Source of the DNA: Catonia carolina
Lineage: Eukaryota; Arthropoda; Insecta; Hemiptera; Achilidae
Direction of reading: 5' to 3'
Assembly: GCA_035578175.1 (NCBI GenBank)
Contig: JAQMRL010000008.1
Span: 59,452,541 to 59,516,540, forward strand
DNA: 64,000 nt
A program made the position numbers and the translations under genes. The stretch's first letter is position 1. Each line of letters starts with the position of its first letter. Below the pieces are notes generated by a model, which saw only the letters and a program-made list of their open reading frames with translations, was not told the DNA's origin and made no database searches. Shown here piece after piece: positions 10,464 through 20,794 of this stretch.

Positions 10464-10572
10464 TAGATTATTTTTTTCGTTATACATTGGTTACTAATGA
10501 TTAAACATAGATTTTATTGTTTATTATTTACATTGGCAAGAGAAAGTCGTGTGAGTCTTCATACTAGATCTT

Positions 10573-11385
10573 TTATGTGAATAATGTAGTGATTTATTTT
10601 GTTAGTAAGGAGAAGATGTATTAATTTTTAACAAATTTAATATAAAGAACCACTGTTGAGTAAGCAACTAGGAGATAGCGGACTGATACATAAGACTCGA
10701 TGACTGGTAGTCAGTCAAGCTCGTGGTAACATAGCATGAAATGCAACGACCTTGAGATGATACAACAACGTGGTCACGTTGTTTTACTATAACACTATTA
10801 TTATAGTACAGCCTATATTTTATAGTACGCTCTAACATAATCTACGCTATAGAACACACTATAATGTTTACAGTTTGTTGTTTCATAGATAATATAAACT
10901 AAATCACTATTACTGAAATAGACCTGATTTTTTTACAACCACAAACACCAAAACAAAATCAACTAACAGAAAAATAAAGATTCATTTCAGTTAAATCAAA
11001 TTTAAATTGTTTACATCGGAACAAATCTAGGCCATGGTAATTTCGTTTATATTTTTCTGTTTTTTTCTCTTGATTAAAAGAAAGAAGCTGTTATCAAATA
11101 AAGAAAAAATTTGCTCCTCAGTTTATCAAAATAATTATGAATTAGTTTTTCTTCACAATTTTTATCAGTTGACCTTTCTTTATGATATTAAAACAGGAAA
11201 TTCTGTGTAATTTTTTTACGATTGAATCAAATTGTTCCGTTAAATTATTTCTTTAGTAACATGCGTGAACGTTAGTTGAAAAATTATCTACGGAATTTAA
11301 ATTTTATAATGGTTGTTGAAATACTTATAGCGAATTTGTAGAACAAAAATAATCTATGAAGTAAATAAAGCAGTAAGGTTTATTT
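10573..11385. other. No gene; one near-perfect short palindrome
   Basis: AT-rich, no coding signal. ACAACGTGGTCACGTTGT at 10765-10782 is a near-perfect palindrome with an E-box-like CACGTT/AACGTG on each arm. Nothing around it suggests a gene. Confidence 0.4.
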
Positions 11386-12230
11386 ATTTTTACTCTCTCT
11401 TGCCCTATATGAATAAAGGTGTAGAGAGAAAAATTATTATTTTCATATCGAGTTTTCGAAATTGAGTTTTCACTGGAAATACACGTTTTTAGCCCCCCTG
11501 AACCCAAAAAACATGTTTTTAGCGATTAGGCTGTGTCTGTGTGTAAGCAGAGTATCTCAAGAACGGAATATCGTTCGAAGTTGAAATTTGGAACTTAAGT
11601 TAGGTATAAATACTAGAAGACCCAACAGGAACATTTTTATTTTAATCTGTCAACTGGAGGTAGTAGTTTATTCGCGCGATTTTACTTAAAAAACGGCTAA
11701 CTTACTATGATTTTTTTAAAAAATCACCTCACTACATGTAATATGTTCTACAAGATAGGGTAAGCTTCATGTCTGCTGAAATTATTGGGGTGGGGGGTTG
11801 TGCTTGTGTTGTAGAAAATGTTATTTAAGGATTGCACCCTAAAATCCATTTTAGGGCAAAAGTATTAAATATAATTTTGAAGTTGTAGAAAATTAAAAAC
11901 TTACAACTTTTTTAAAACATTTTTTTCTACTACTTAGTTTAGAGGCAATTATTAATGATTTTCCGTATTTTGTTCATCAAAATTGGTAAAAAATTGGGTA
12001 TTTTAAGATTGTGGCCTTATTATGTATCTCTACAAAGCATAGTTTAGCGCCAATTAGTTATTTTCATATTTTTAAGTCTTACGGAATTTAATTTTCATTT
12101 AGCGCCATTCACTCATGATTAAAATGAGGTTAAAATTTTCATATTTCATTGTTTACTCATGATTAAATTTGTATTGTTCATTATTTACATTGGCAAGGAA
12201 AAGTCATGTGAGTGTTTTATACCAGATTTT
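11386..12230 (+). mobile_element. HINE-like element, near complete
   Basis: Starts tatttttactctctcttgcc and ends ggcaaggaaaagtcatgtga, then a hairpin-like tgagtgttttataccag and a T-run. Internal blocks are in family order: TTTTCACTGGAAATACACG, a short degenerate GT tract, atctcaagaacggaat, tctgctgaaattattgggg, gtagaaaattaaaaacttac and actcatgattaaa. The GT tract has shrunk to tgtgtctgtgtgt. Non-coding. Confidence 0.85.
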
Positions 12231-12645
12231 TTTATGTGTTTGGTCTACTGATATATACAGATTAATAGATTACGTCTAATGTTCCTTAATTATTTATTTA
12301 TTGCTCTAACATAAATTCTTTAACATGTTTAAAATTGATCAGGGGAATCTTTTTCCAATTTCCGCAATTTTATCCGCTGCGGTACGGAAATTTATTTCCT
12401 GTTTTGATTTCTAAGGAAAAAGTATTCAGTCAAAAGAATTCAGTCTTTGAATTTATACAACATTTCATTCAACGATTACCATCGTACATTTTTATAATAA
12501 AAACTCAACAATTTTTAACTACAGTTAATTAGAATACTGCGACACTTATCGCTAAGTTTCGTTTCGGGATCTGGTTAAAATAATTTAAAATCATTTATCA
12601 TTTTAAAATAATTACAAGTATTTATTACAAACTAAAAATTACAAT
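12231..12645. other. No gene recognised
   Basis: A 65-codon frame at 12335-12532 has no motif. No repeat is recognised. Confidence 0.4.
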
Positions 12646-12656
12646 TAATGTGTCTT

Positions 12657-13048
12657 GTTGTTGCTTATGTTATCAGCCGAAAGGCTAGTTTGAACCTTTA
12701 GAGGTTTTACTAAGTAAAACGAGGAGTGATGTGGTTTACCATGCCTTCCTCACTTACTGGAAAAGTACCCTTATCAGTTTGCCGGGCACTCTGAAAAGCA
12801 CATATTTTCTTCTCTGTAAATGACACCTTCACTTCATTCACCACAGGGTCTGGCTGTATAATGAAATACATTACTTTCAGAGGAGATAACTATGATTAGT
12901 GTCTTTTACACCTCTACCTCTTCTGTTCTTAAATGATTCAGTCATTTGATTGGCTGACCTGAATAAGAAACATAACTATTTATTTTAGCCCTGCAACGAA
13001 CAGATTGATTGTAAATAATTTGACACTTCACCTGTCTTTTATGGGCAG
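12657..13048 (-). repeat. SINE-390 with 11-bp TSD
   Basis: A 392-bp full copy from gttgttgcttatgttatcag to gtcttttatgggcag. TAATGTGTCTT is present at 12646-12656 and 13049-13059 as a perfect target duplication. Confidence 0.87.
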
Positions 13049-13059
13049 TAATGTGTCTT

Positions 13060-14323
13060 ATATCTACCAATAAATTACAATCATCACATTAAAATAAACT
13101 TTACCAATTACAAGATTCTTTTTCCTCTCAATTTAGCTAATATTACTCAAAAAATGATTATGCAACGTCTATAGTATACCCTGAACTTTTTCCATAGAAG
13201 CAACACTGTTAAATTACGCGATACACAGTCCACTCGTTGAGGACAGATAAAAATCAACTCAAGACCAAACCCGGCGGCTGCTTATATATACATGAAGCTA
13301 TGGACGTCACGAGAAGGACAAAGATTTTCGATACAACAATAAAAGTACAAAGTGTTTACAAAACGTAAACAACACCTTGAATAAAATGGTTACAGAAAAA
13401 GCCAATTATCTAAACAGATACACTGAACCTTTTATAACAAAAGGCCTATCTATACGATACCTTAAAATTCACGCACAATATCTCTACATTTCTAAATATC
13501 CGTTTAACATTTAAGTGTATCCGTTTTAAGTGTATTCTCGAATACACTTTCCCTTTAGATGTTGTCACAATACTTAACTGTTTGAATCAAAACATTTTAT
13601 TTATTCGCTTTTAATCAGAAATTAAACAAGTTGTTAAGAATAGAAACGATAAGCTCACGCATTATGTAATCTAAAATATAACCGGTGTAAAGGAATCAAT
13701 AAAAAAATACTGTAAAACTTAAAAAATCCTTTTTAAAAACAATAAAACCTTGAGCATTAAAATATCATAAAATTATAAGTGTAATTTAATATTCCAGAAA
13801 TGTCCTCTCTTTACCTATTACGAAATAATAAAATAAGTAAATAGCTTCAGATTCAAGCTGGTCACGTTATTATTTTAGTCATAGAAACTCTTATTTGGAA
13901 AGTCACGATTAATAAATACTAAGTGTATATTATAAACTGTTTGCTAAAAAACCATTATGGTAAGGTACGGAACGCTGCTGCTTAATATGACATTTTGAAA
14001 CTAACTTTCTATTTCTCCGAATTAATATTTATTAAAATTGCCGTATTGAAACAATTATTTTTCTTCGAATTAAATGTTGTAATAAGAAACCTGAATTATT
14101 TACAATCATAGATCACAAATATGAAACACCCGTTAACCTAATTATCCATAAACAATTCTGTTGTTTGTTTATATTGCGATAAATTTTATTATACCAATCT
14201 GATATTTCTGAATATAAATTAAATTAATTCTAAAGATAGTTTTAAATAGACTAATCAAATATGTATTTTTGGTAACATTTTTAGAATTAACTTCCTTTTG
14301 GCCACCTCCGTGGGTTAATTAAC
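13060..14323. other. AT-rich stretch with a promoter-like cluster, no gene seen
   Basis: No open frame of note and no recognised repeat. The one point of interest is the minus-strand TATA/CRE-like cluster around 13281-13310, listed separately. Confidence 0.4.
13250..13315 (-). promoter_or_regulatory. Possible minus-strand core promoter (CRE-like plus TATA)
   Basis: On the minus strand a CRE-like GTGACGTCC (13301-13309) is followed within about 15 bp by TATATATAAG (13290-13281), then a GC-rich CAGCCGCCGGG segment that is unusual for this AT-rich DNA. The spacing and order look like a polymerase II promoter firing leftward near 13255-13262. There is no clear initiator and no downstream gene was found. 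It could be the remains of an LTR promoter or chance. Confidence 0.25.
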
Positions 14324-14572
14324 ACCAATTGACGCTGAACTAAACGTTGTAGAAAAAATTGTAGCTTTTTAATTTCCTACAACTTTATGTACGCTTTTGC
14401 CCTAAAACGCATATCTTAAAAGAAAGAATTTTTCCGTATCTTGTAGCACAAAAAGTCGTAGGGCCATTTTTGAGAAAATTGTAAAAATGCGAATGTCGCA
14501 CGATTTAACCACCACTTCCGGTTGACCGATTTTGATGAAAATTTTCGTGTCGGGTTCCCTTTAGTTATGTAA

Positions 14573-14915
14573 TCTGTTAGTTGCTGGGCTATAAATAGTT
14601 CTGTTTCTTATCACATGGTCAGCCAATTAAATGACTGAATCATTTAAGAACAGAAAAGGCAGAGGTGTAAAAGACACAAATCAGAGTTATATCCTCTGAA
14701 AGTAATGAATTTCATTTTACAGCCAGACCCTGTCGTGAATGAAGTGAAGGTATCTTTTGCAGAGTGCAACATATGTGCTTTTCAGAAGGCCCGGCATGCT
14801 GATAAGCGTACTTTTCTACTCAGTGAGGAAGGCAATTGTAAACCATCTCATCTCTCATATCTCACCTCTACAGGTTCAAACCTTCCTTTTCGCTGATAAC
14901 CTAAACATCAACAAC
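14573..14915 (+). repeat. SINE-390, 5'-truncated
   Basis: Begins at tctgttagttgctgggct, about 45 bp into the family, and runs to gataacctaaacatcaacaa. I could not read a clean target duplication, which fits 5' truncation or later deletion. Part of the 3' palindrome region has been lost (ctcatatctcacc). Confidence 0.8.
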
Positions 14916-14976
14916 TTAAGTTATAGGTTTCAACTTGGTACGCTATTCCGTTCTTAAGATATGTTTTTTTTCACAT

Positions 14977-15370
14977 GCCTGTATCAGGCAGGTGGAGTGG
15001 TAAATTATTTGCACTCTATCTGGTAGCTCCAGGGGTACAAAAAATAGTTCTGTTTCTTATCACATGGTCAACCAATTTTATGACTAAAGCATTTAAGAAT
15101 AGAATAAGTAGAGGTGTAAAATACACAATTCAGACTTATCTCCTCTGAGAGTAATGGATTTCATTATATAGTCCGGACCCTGTGGTGAATGAAGTGAATG
15201 TGTCATTTGTAGGGTGGAAAGTAGATGCTTTTCAAAGGGTCAAGCATGCTGATAAACATACTTTTCTACTCAGTGAGGAAGGTATTGTTAAACCACCTTA
15301 CTTTTCGTTTTACGTTGTAAAACCTCTAGAGGTTCATCAGCCTTTCGGTTGATGACCTAAACAACAACAA
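14977..15370 (+). repeat. SINE-390, full length
   Basis: From gcctgtatcaggcaggtgg to gatgacctaaacaacaacaa. This copy is more diverged than most (taaagcatttaagaatag, gttcatcagcctttcgg) and lies about 60 bp downstream of another copy in the same HINE-like host element. Confidence 0.82.
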
Positions 15371-15478
15371 TTGTTTTTATTTTGTTCAGTGGGCCTGAAA
15401 ACATGTATTTTCAGTGAAAACTCGATTTCAAAAAAATCGACATGAAAACAATACTTTCCTTTCCTGTAGGCCTATATC

Positions 15479-16170
15479 TATATATATTGGGCACTAAAAT
15501 ATACTTTGATCTTACCTCTGAGGCATTTTAACAATACACTTTTTGGTTCTCATTTCTTCCTCAAAAGCCATCCAAAACAGAAATCTTTTAAAAATAAATT
15601 TTGCAGCTTACTTTCCAAATTCATGTAGGTATGTTATGATTTATTAGAATTTGTACGTTAGTTGGTTTTGGAAGTTGGTCTTTTCTTGATAAAATGTAAA
15701 AATGAAATTAATTAATCTTCATTAATTAAATAATGTAAACTCAGTTGAAATGTTTGTAAAAATTCCACTGATTAAAAACTTTTTTGTATCAGAGAATTCT
15801 TCTGTCGTAACGTATTTCTCCAACTAAGCAAACATCACTATTCCATTATTTACGTAACGTAGAAAATCTAATTTAGGTTTTTTTGCATGTGAATATTTGA
15901 TTAATTTAAGCAATTGTGTTTGAAGCAATTACAGTTATCACTTTTGACCATGAAGAAAGGAGACGCTATTTCCTATTATTTGTTTAGTCTTAGCCAACAT
16001 TACGGAAAGAATATGCGTCACCTAATTGCCGTATCATGCAGTTCGCTTAGTAGAATATTCCAAGGCTAAATCTAAATCATTTTAAATACATTTTAGGTAA
16101 ATGATAATACTGTTGTATTGTTTTTATTAATGTAGCGGTAGTGTTTTACCTTCAACGAATCCTTTTGAAA
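15479..16170. other. No gene recognised
   Basis: AT-rich DNA up to the 5-bp target duplication of the BEL element, with no motif seen. Confidence 0.45.
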
Positions 16171-16175
16171 CTGTT

Positions 16176-16882
16176 TGTTAGCGTTTGTAAGGCGCTGGAT
16201 AAAAGACAATGAAACGAATTTAAACTGAATAATTTTACAGCAATTAGTAAACGATTAATTAACTTAATTCGGAGGACCAGGTCAGTTTTAAGCAGCTGCC
16301 AACCACAGCTAAAACGAGTTAGAGAATAAACCAAATGAATTATTAACAGGAGGAACAAAATAACGAAAGGTAGCGGACAGAATTGATAGGACAAAGACAT
16401 AGGGAGACACACTATTGAACAACTAACCGTAACAAATGAAAAACGTTCTTACCTGGAATCCATAAAACGACTTGAAACTTGTAGATAAGCACGTGGAGAC
16501 ACACTGGTAACATTGCAATGAATACACTACGACAGTTTACAATAAAAAACACATGAGCAATTGAATATAATTCACACAAAGCATAGAATAACGAACAGTT
16601 TAGGTTTGTAGTAAACCAACGAGTAACGAAACGAACTGATTGTAAACAAAGAAATGGCAGGGAATCGCCACCCACGCCACGCGCTAAGCGCAAGAGACAA
16701 GAACGCACCCATTCATCACGGAAGCTGAGACAAGAGTGTGTAAGGAAGATGCCGGATATGTAGACGGGAGAAGGGATGCGGATGACGTGACTTAATGATG
16801 TCACGCGGAAACAGAGACAGGAACAAATTGTGATTAGCGGGGAAAACAGTTTGAATTAACCCCGGAAAGACTGGCGCTAACA
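16176..16882 (-). repeat. BEL 3' LTR
   Basis: This 707-bp repeat begins TGTTAGCG and ends CGCTAACA, giving 8-bp inverted ends. It differs from the other LTR at five positions that I counted by eye, with no length change. On the inner side it is preceded, in element sense, by AGGCGGGCGGTA, a plausible degenerate polypurine tract. Open frames of 86 and 130 codons within it are also present in the other LTR and look incidental. Confidence 0.95.
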
Positions 16883-17337
16883 TACCGCCCGCCTAAATCG
16901 AAGTAAGCGATTTACAAAGAACTGAATTAAGAACGAAGCCGCCCGCCCTGAGACAACAGGGAGCGGAGAACGCAGGAAGAAGACGAAGAACGAAGCCGCC
17001 CGCCCTGAAGCAACAGGGAGCGGAAAACGAAGCAAAACGAAGAGCGAAGCATCGACGACGATTGAAGACGTAGAAACGAACGAGGTGAAGAACGGACACA
17101 TCTTGATGTGGCGTGACAAACGCACGGGTTTGCCCGGCCAACGACGAACGGAGCATCTTCCACAGCTTGCGCGGAAGCCAACGAATAACGGAACGATCTT
17201 GAGGTGATTGCCAACAAGGGTTGACAACCAGAAGCGACGAAGAGACGAAGAAAACGACGAACGAAGAAAACAAACGAAGAAGCGAAAACGAAGGTAGATG
17301 AAGTTAAGCGGAAGCGAAGTGAAACGACGGAGAAAAG
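16883..17337 (-). other. BEL 3' internal tail, compositionally skewed
   Basis: Between the end of the gag-protease frame and the 3' LTR the minus strand is pyrimidine-rich and has three overlapping open frames (178, 126 and 96 codons) with no stops in any frame for long runs. The predicted peptides are low-complexity Ser/Arg/Phe-rich and none resembles RT or integrase. This is where pol should be and is not. Confidence 0.6.
16931..17035. repeat. 57-bp tandem duplication in the BEL tail
   Basis: GAACGAAGCCGCCCGCCCTG recurs at 16931 and 16988, followed by a shared caacagggagcgga. The period of 57 bases is 19 codons, so the duplication keeps all reading frames open. Confidence 0.85.
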
Positions 17338-20152
17338 TTAGTTGCCCAAAGGCGGAGCTAACTGGTAAGCGGGTTGCGAAACGAACTGGCGAATAGGCGA
17401 ACAAAAGCGACAAGAATTCTGAATTGCGGTACGGCGAACTTCACTAACTAGTGGAGAGTGAATCCGTAATTGAGGTTGAGGCGACTTGCAAGATTTGCGA
17501 AGATTACACCAGGCGTTGAACGAAGGACGAGAATTGAAATTACAATTATTCACCGGTTGTGAATATTGTGTACGACGATTGGGGCCCCGCCCGCCAAGAG
17601 GGGCACAAGGCGCGCGAAGAGCGATAGCAGAGAATGAAGCGACTGAGGAGGGCCGATTGCCCTTTAGCGAAGCGATTTGCAGTGGTTTGTTAACAGAGTG
17701 TGCGGGAGACGACGAGAAGCGATTTGACGAGGAATTAGCTGAAGACAACTCGGAGGGAGCCTTCAGCGTAGACTTGAAGCGAGGCGTAGACTTGAAGCGA
17801 CGAATGGACGAAGTACCAGCAGCAAAATCGGTCGAGACACTGGCGGAGTCAGTAGGCGAAGCGTGAGGAGAATCAACAGCGATGATCTCGGATGAAGCGG
17901 TGAATCGATTTGAAGGCGAAGAGACTGAAGTTTTACGAAGACGATTTGTTAAAACAGTAGGGCGATAAGAATCGTTGTCAGATGCAGGCGAAACAAGAAG
18001 GCAATTAGGCGAATTAACAGTAGACGATGCGAGCTTAACAGCAGTAGCAGGCGACGAGAATTCAGCGTTATCAGGGAAAACATATGATAAAAACGAATCG
18101 TTATTTGTGACAGAACTAGGCGGTTGAATGTCGGGCAATTTGCCAAACACGACATAACCAAATACGGTTGATAAAGCGGAAGGAGCGCCCTTTATTAAAG
18201 GCGTTTTACTAAAATCGAGTATTTCGGAAAAGTAGTCAGCACCAAGCAGTAGGTCTACTGAATTTGGGCTGCGAAAACGAAAATCAGCTAGCAGATGTTG
18301 AGAAAACTGTTCACCGACGGACTTGTGAATTCGAGAAGCAGGCAGGCGGTCTGGTATTTTTTGAATAACAGTAGCCTGAAGCGGTAGGCGAAAATTAGAA
18401 TTTTGCGGCGACTGAATTGTAAGGTTTGTAGTGCCCTTAACGGAGGTAACTTGCGATGAAATACCTTGTAGGCGTTTAGTGGTAGGCGCTATGTCGAGTT
18501 GAAGCGAACGAGCAGCGCTATAGGTTAAAAGACTTGATTGAGAGCCATTGTCAATGACAGCGCGAAGTGGAACAATTTTACCGGATGAATTGACAGCGTG
18601 AACAATAGCAGTGCCTAACAGCGCGGTTTGGCCGTCAAGGCGACAAGAAAGCGAATAATCAGTAGATTTTTCAGCGACGACTGACGAAGATGAATTTACA
18701 GTAGTTACCGGCTTATTAGCAGAGCAGGTAGCGCAGGAATTAATTGGCGGTGTTGCGATAGCAGTAGCATGAATCGACGGCGAAGAATTAGAAAGAAGAC
18801 ACTCGGGAGATTGAGAATTGTTGACTGGGCGCTCGATGAGTGGAGGCGAATTAGCAATTAGCGAATTATGCGATTTAACAATGGAAGAGGCAGATGAATT
18901 CGACGGTTGATCGTTACGGTCAGAATGTAACAGCGTATTATGAGATTTAGAATGACAGATACGACAATGTTTAGTTGAGTTGCAGTTGCGACGATCATGA
19001 TGGCCGAAGCAGGCAAAACACAGTTTAAGCCGAGAGATAATTTTGTAGCGATTATCCACGGTTTGCGAAAGAAATTCACTACAGTTTTGAATTGAGTGCA
19101 GGTTAGATTCGCACGAAAGACATTTAATTGAGTTTGATTTGACGAAAAACGAAGGTATGTTGTTAGAACGAGTAGGCGGCGATGTTGAATTACGATTATT
19201 TTGTACAGTACGGCGATCAGCGGAGGCCGGATATGATGAGTCCGGTTTATCGAGGTTAGAACTACTTGAATACGGAGAACGAACATTATCGATAGATTGA
19301 GAAGGATTAACTAATTCACAAGAATGCATTTTAGCAGTAACAAACGAAATTAAGGCTTCGTACGAAGGCACGGTGGACGCAGGATTGTGATCTTCAAAGC
19401 TGAGTTTAGTAACAGGATCTAAATTTGAATAAGCGATTTCAAATAAAAGATACTCGAGTAGATTAATATTGAGTATTCGCAAGGCACCGATAGCAGCTTC
19501 ATGAACGTTTAAGAAATGTTTTAACGATTGATAGTTAGGAGAATCAGATTTGACGAAATTAAAAACTTGATTTAAATGTACATTTGCAATTCTACGTGGA
19601 TTTGAATAACGGTCGAGTATTAAATTATATGCCAATAGGTAATTATCAGCAGACAATGGTAAATGCTCAATTAAGCGAAGAGGTTCGTTGTTTAACGAGC
19701 ATCGCAGGTAGTGCAATTTTTGCACTTGAGACAAATCAGAATTGTGATGGATTAAGTCATTGAATAGACTTATAAAGTTCTGGAATTTCGTTGTCCCCAT
19801 CATAGGACGGTAAGCGAATATTAGGTAACTGGACCAATGGCGAATTATTGATTTTGTGTTGACTTGAAATAATCACAGTGTTATCTAACGATTGAATTAG
19901 TTGTTGTGCAGAACCGATTAATTGAAAATATTTGTTTTCAAAATTGGTGCGCTCGACTTCGAAGTTGTTATCAGGTTTGAGTAATTCAAGTTTGGTTTGA
20001 ATCAATTCAAAGTCAGACCAGAGATCAATGAATTTTTCTAACCGTAATTTTACTTGAGTTATTTCTACATCAGATTTGAGAAACAGATCAAAACGATTTA
20101 AATGGTTATTGATCACGTCACGTTTTTTAATTAATGAATTATAATCGTCCAT
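17338..20152 (-). pseudogene. BEL gag-protease polyprotein with one frameshift
   Basis: The frame probably starts at the ATG at 20152 (MDDYNSLIKKRD, typical of BEL gag). An upstream ATG at 20233 would add 27 hydrophobic residues. The first frame runs through the gag N-terminal domain (DUF1759 type) to about 19790. There the continuation shifts to a second frame that is open for 821 codons from 19803 to 17338. In that frame residues 228-241 and 262-292 hold CCHC-type knuckles (CLSC, CFACFGHHDRRNC, CRICHSKSH). Residues 412-425 hold the protease site IDNGSQSS, with Asn in place of the usual Ser or Thr after the catalytic Asp. LLLGADYF (518-525) and FGYVVFGK (548-555) complete the protease region (DUF1758 type). 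The last 265 residues or so are Ser/Pro/Arg-rich and contain no RT. Its role would be capsid assembly and maturation. Whether the shift is mutational or programmed is undecided. Confidence 0.85.
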
Positions 20153-20518
20153 GTTGACGAAATAAACGAATAAATATAAGTGAATTAATAAACAAACACA
20201 AATTGAGAAAGGTAAACAAACATTGACTGTCAATAATTAGGTTAGTGTAACGATTTAACATTGAAGGTTATTTACAATGAAACGTGCGGTACGGGATTCA
20301 GCTGGCAAATGAAACCGGCTTGACTGTTGAACGAGATGGGCGGAGGGCGCAGCGAGTCTGCGCAATGGAACGTAGTGATTTGATGAAGACACAGAAAATG
20401 GCTGCTGTTACAAATTCTTGACTAGCAGCTAACATAAGAGTGAAGCGTTGAGTGTGACGTCACGAGACGCGCAGTATATATTTTTAAACAGGACTCAACC
20501 AACATGTACGCAACAAGT
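20153..20518 (-). other. BEL leader, gag-proximal part
   Basis: Non-coding leader between the nested DNA transposon and the gag ATG. It contains a gtgtgacgtcacgagacgcg stretch with a CRE-like TGACGTCA. No splice or promoter role can be shown. Confidence 0.5.
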
Positions 20519-20680
20519 GAATCGGTTATTTAAGAAACAACCTAAGTCCACTTTTTTCTCATTTTCACATTTTATGTATTTCTGTAATAATATACATAGA
20601 TGCATCATTTGCTTAAGAAACAACTCAAGTCCCATTCATTTAACCTACAAAACTGAATGAACAAAAATTTGTTTACTTAA

Positions 20681-20713
20681 GAAACAACCTATGTCCTGCA
20701 CATAGGTTGTTTC
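20681..20713. repeat. Perfect 14-bp-arm hairpin in the transposon's sub-terminal region
   Basis: GAAACAACCTATGT, a 5-base loop (cctgc), then ACATAGGTTGTTTC. The arms are the same motif as in the terminal inverted repeats. Further direct copies lie at 20532-20550, 20615-20634 and 22053-22070. Such arrays are typical transposase-binding sites. Confidence 0.85.
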
Positions 20714-20794
20714 ATAACTAAACTTTGATCAGCTGACTTTTAGCTTAGGTTATTTTGAGGTTATGTTGTTCGTGAATATGCACATGGTGCAAAA

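Larger units (their letters stand above)
9350..10572 (+). mobile_element. HINE-like element, 5'-truncated, with three SINE insertions
   Basis: The backbone can be traced as four pieces: 9350-9375 (ttcgtagaaaatat), 9785-10121, 10259-10291 (cataattcaaccgtgatta) and 10464-10572, which ends TTGGCAAGAGAAAGTCGTGTGAG and the T-rich terminus. The gaps are a SINE-390 and two tRNA-SINE-G copies in opposite orientations. The 5' part with the GT tract is missing. Non-coding. Confidence 0.75.
14324..15478 (-). mobile_element. HINE-like element with two SINE insertions
   Basis: The backbone is in three pieces: 14324-14572 (accaattgacgctgaact through ccggttgaccgattttgatg), about 14916-14976 (cttaagttataggtttcaac, ttcttaagatatg) and 15371-15478 (gttcagtgggcctgaaaaca to atactttcctttcctgtagg). 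Two SINE-390 copies in the same orientation fill the gaps. The 3' end with its hairpin is missing, as is the GT tract. Confidence 0.75.

Noticed and set aside
16412..16804. 130-codon minus-strand frame in the BEL LTR, with a near-identical twin at 22653-23045
   Set aside because: It lies wholly inside the LTRs, has no domain, and its duplication is explained by LTR identity. The frame is probably incidental.
17486..17866. 126-codon plus-strand frame inside the BEL element
   Set aside because: It is antisense to the open gag-protease frame and shows only low-complexity Glu/Arg-rich sequence. It is a shadow of the coding strand.
18858..19286. 142-codon minus-strand frame overlapping gag
   Set aside because: It is an alternative frame of the zinc-knuckle region with no motif of its own.
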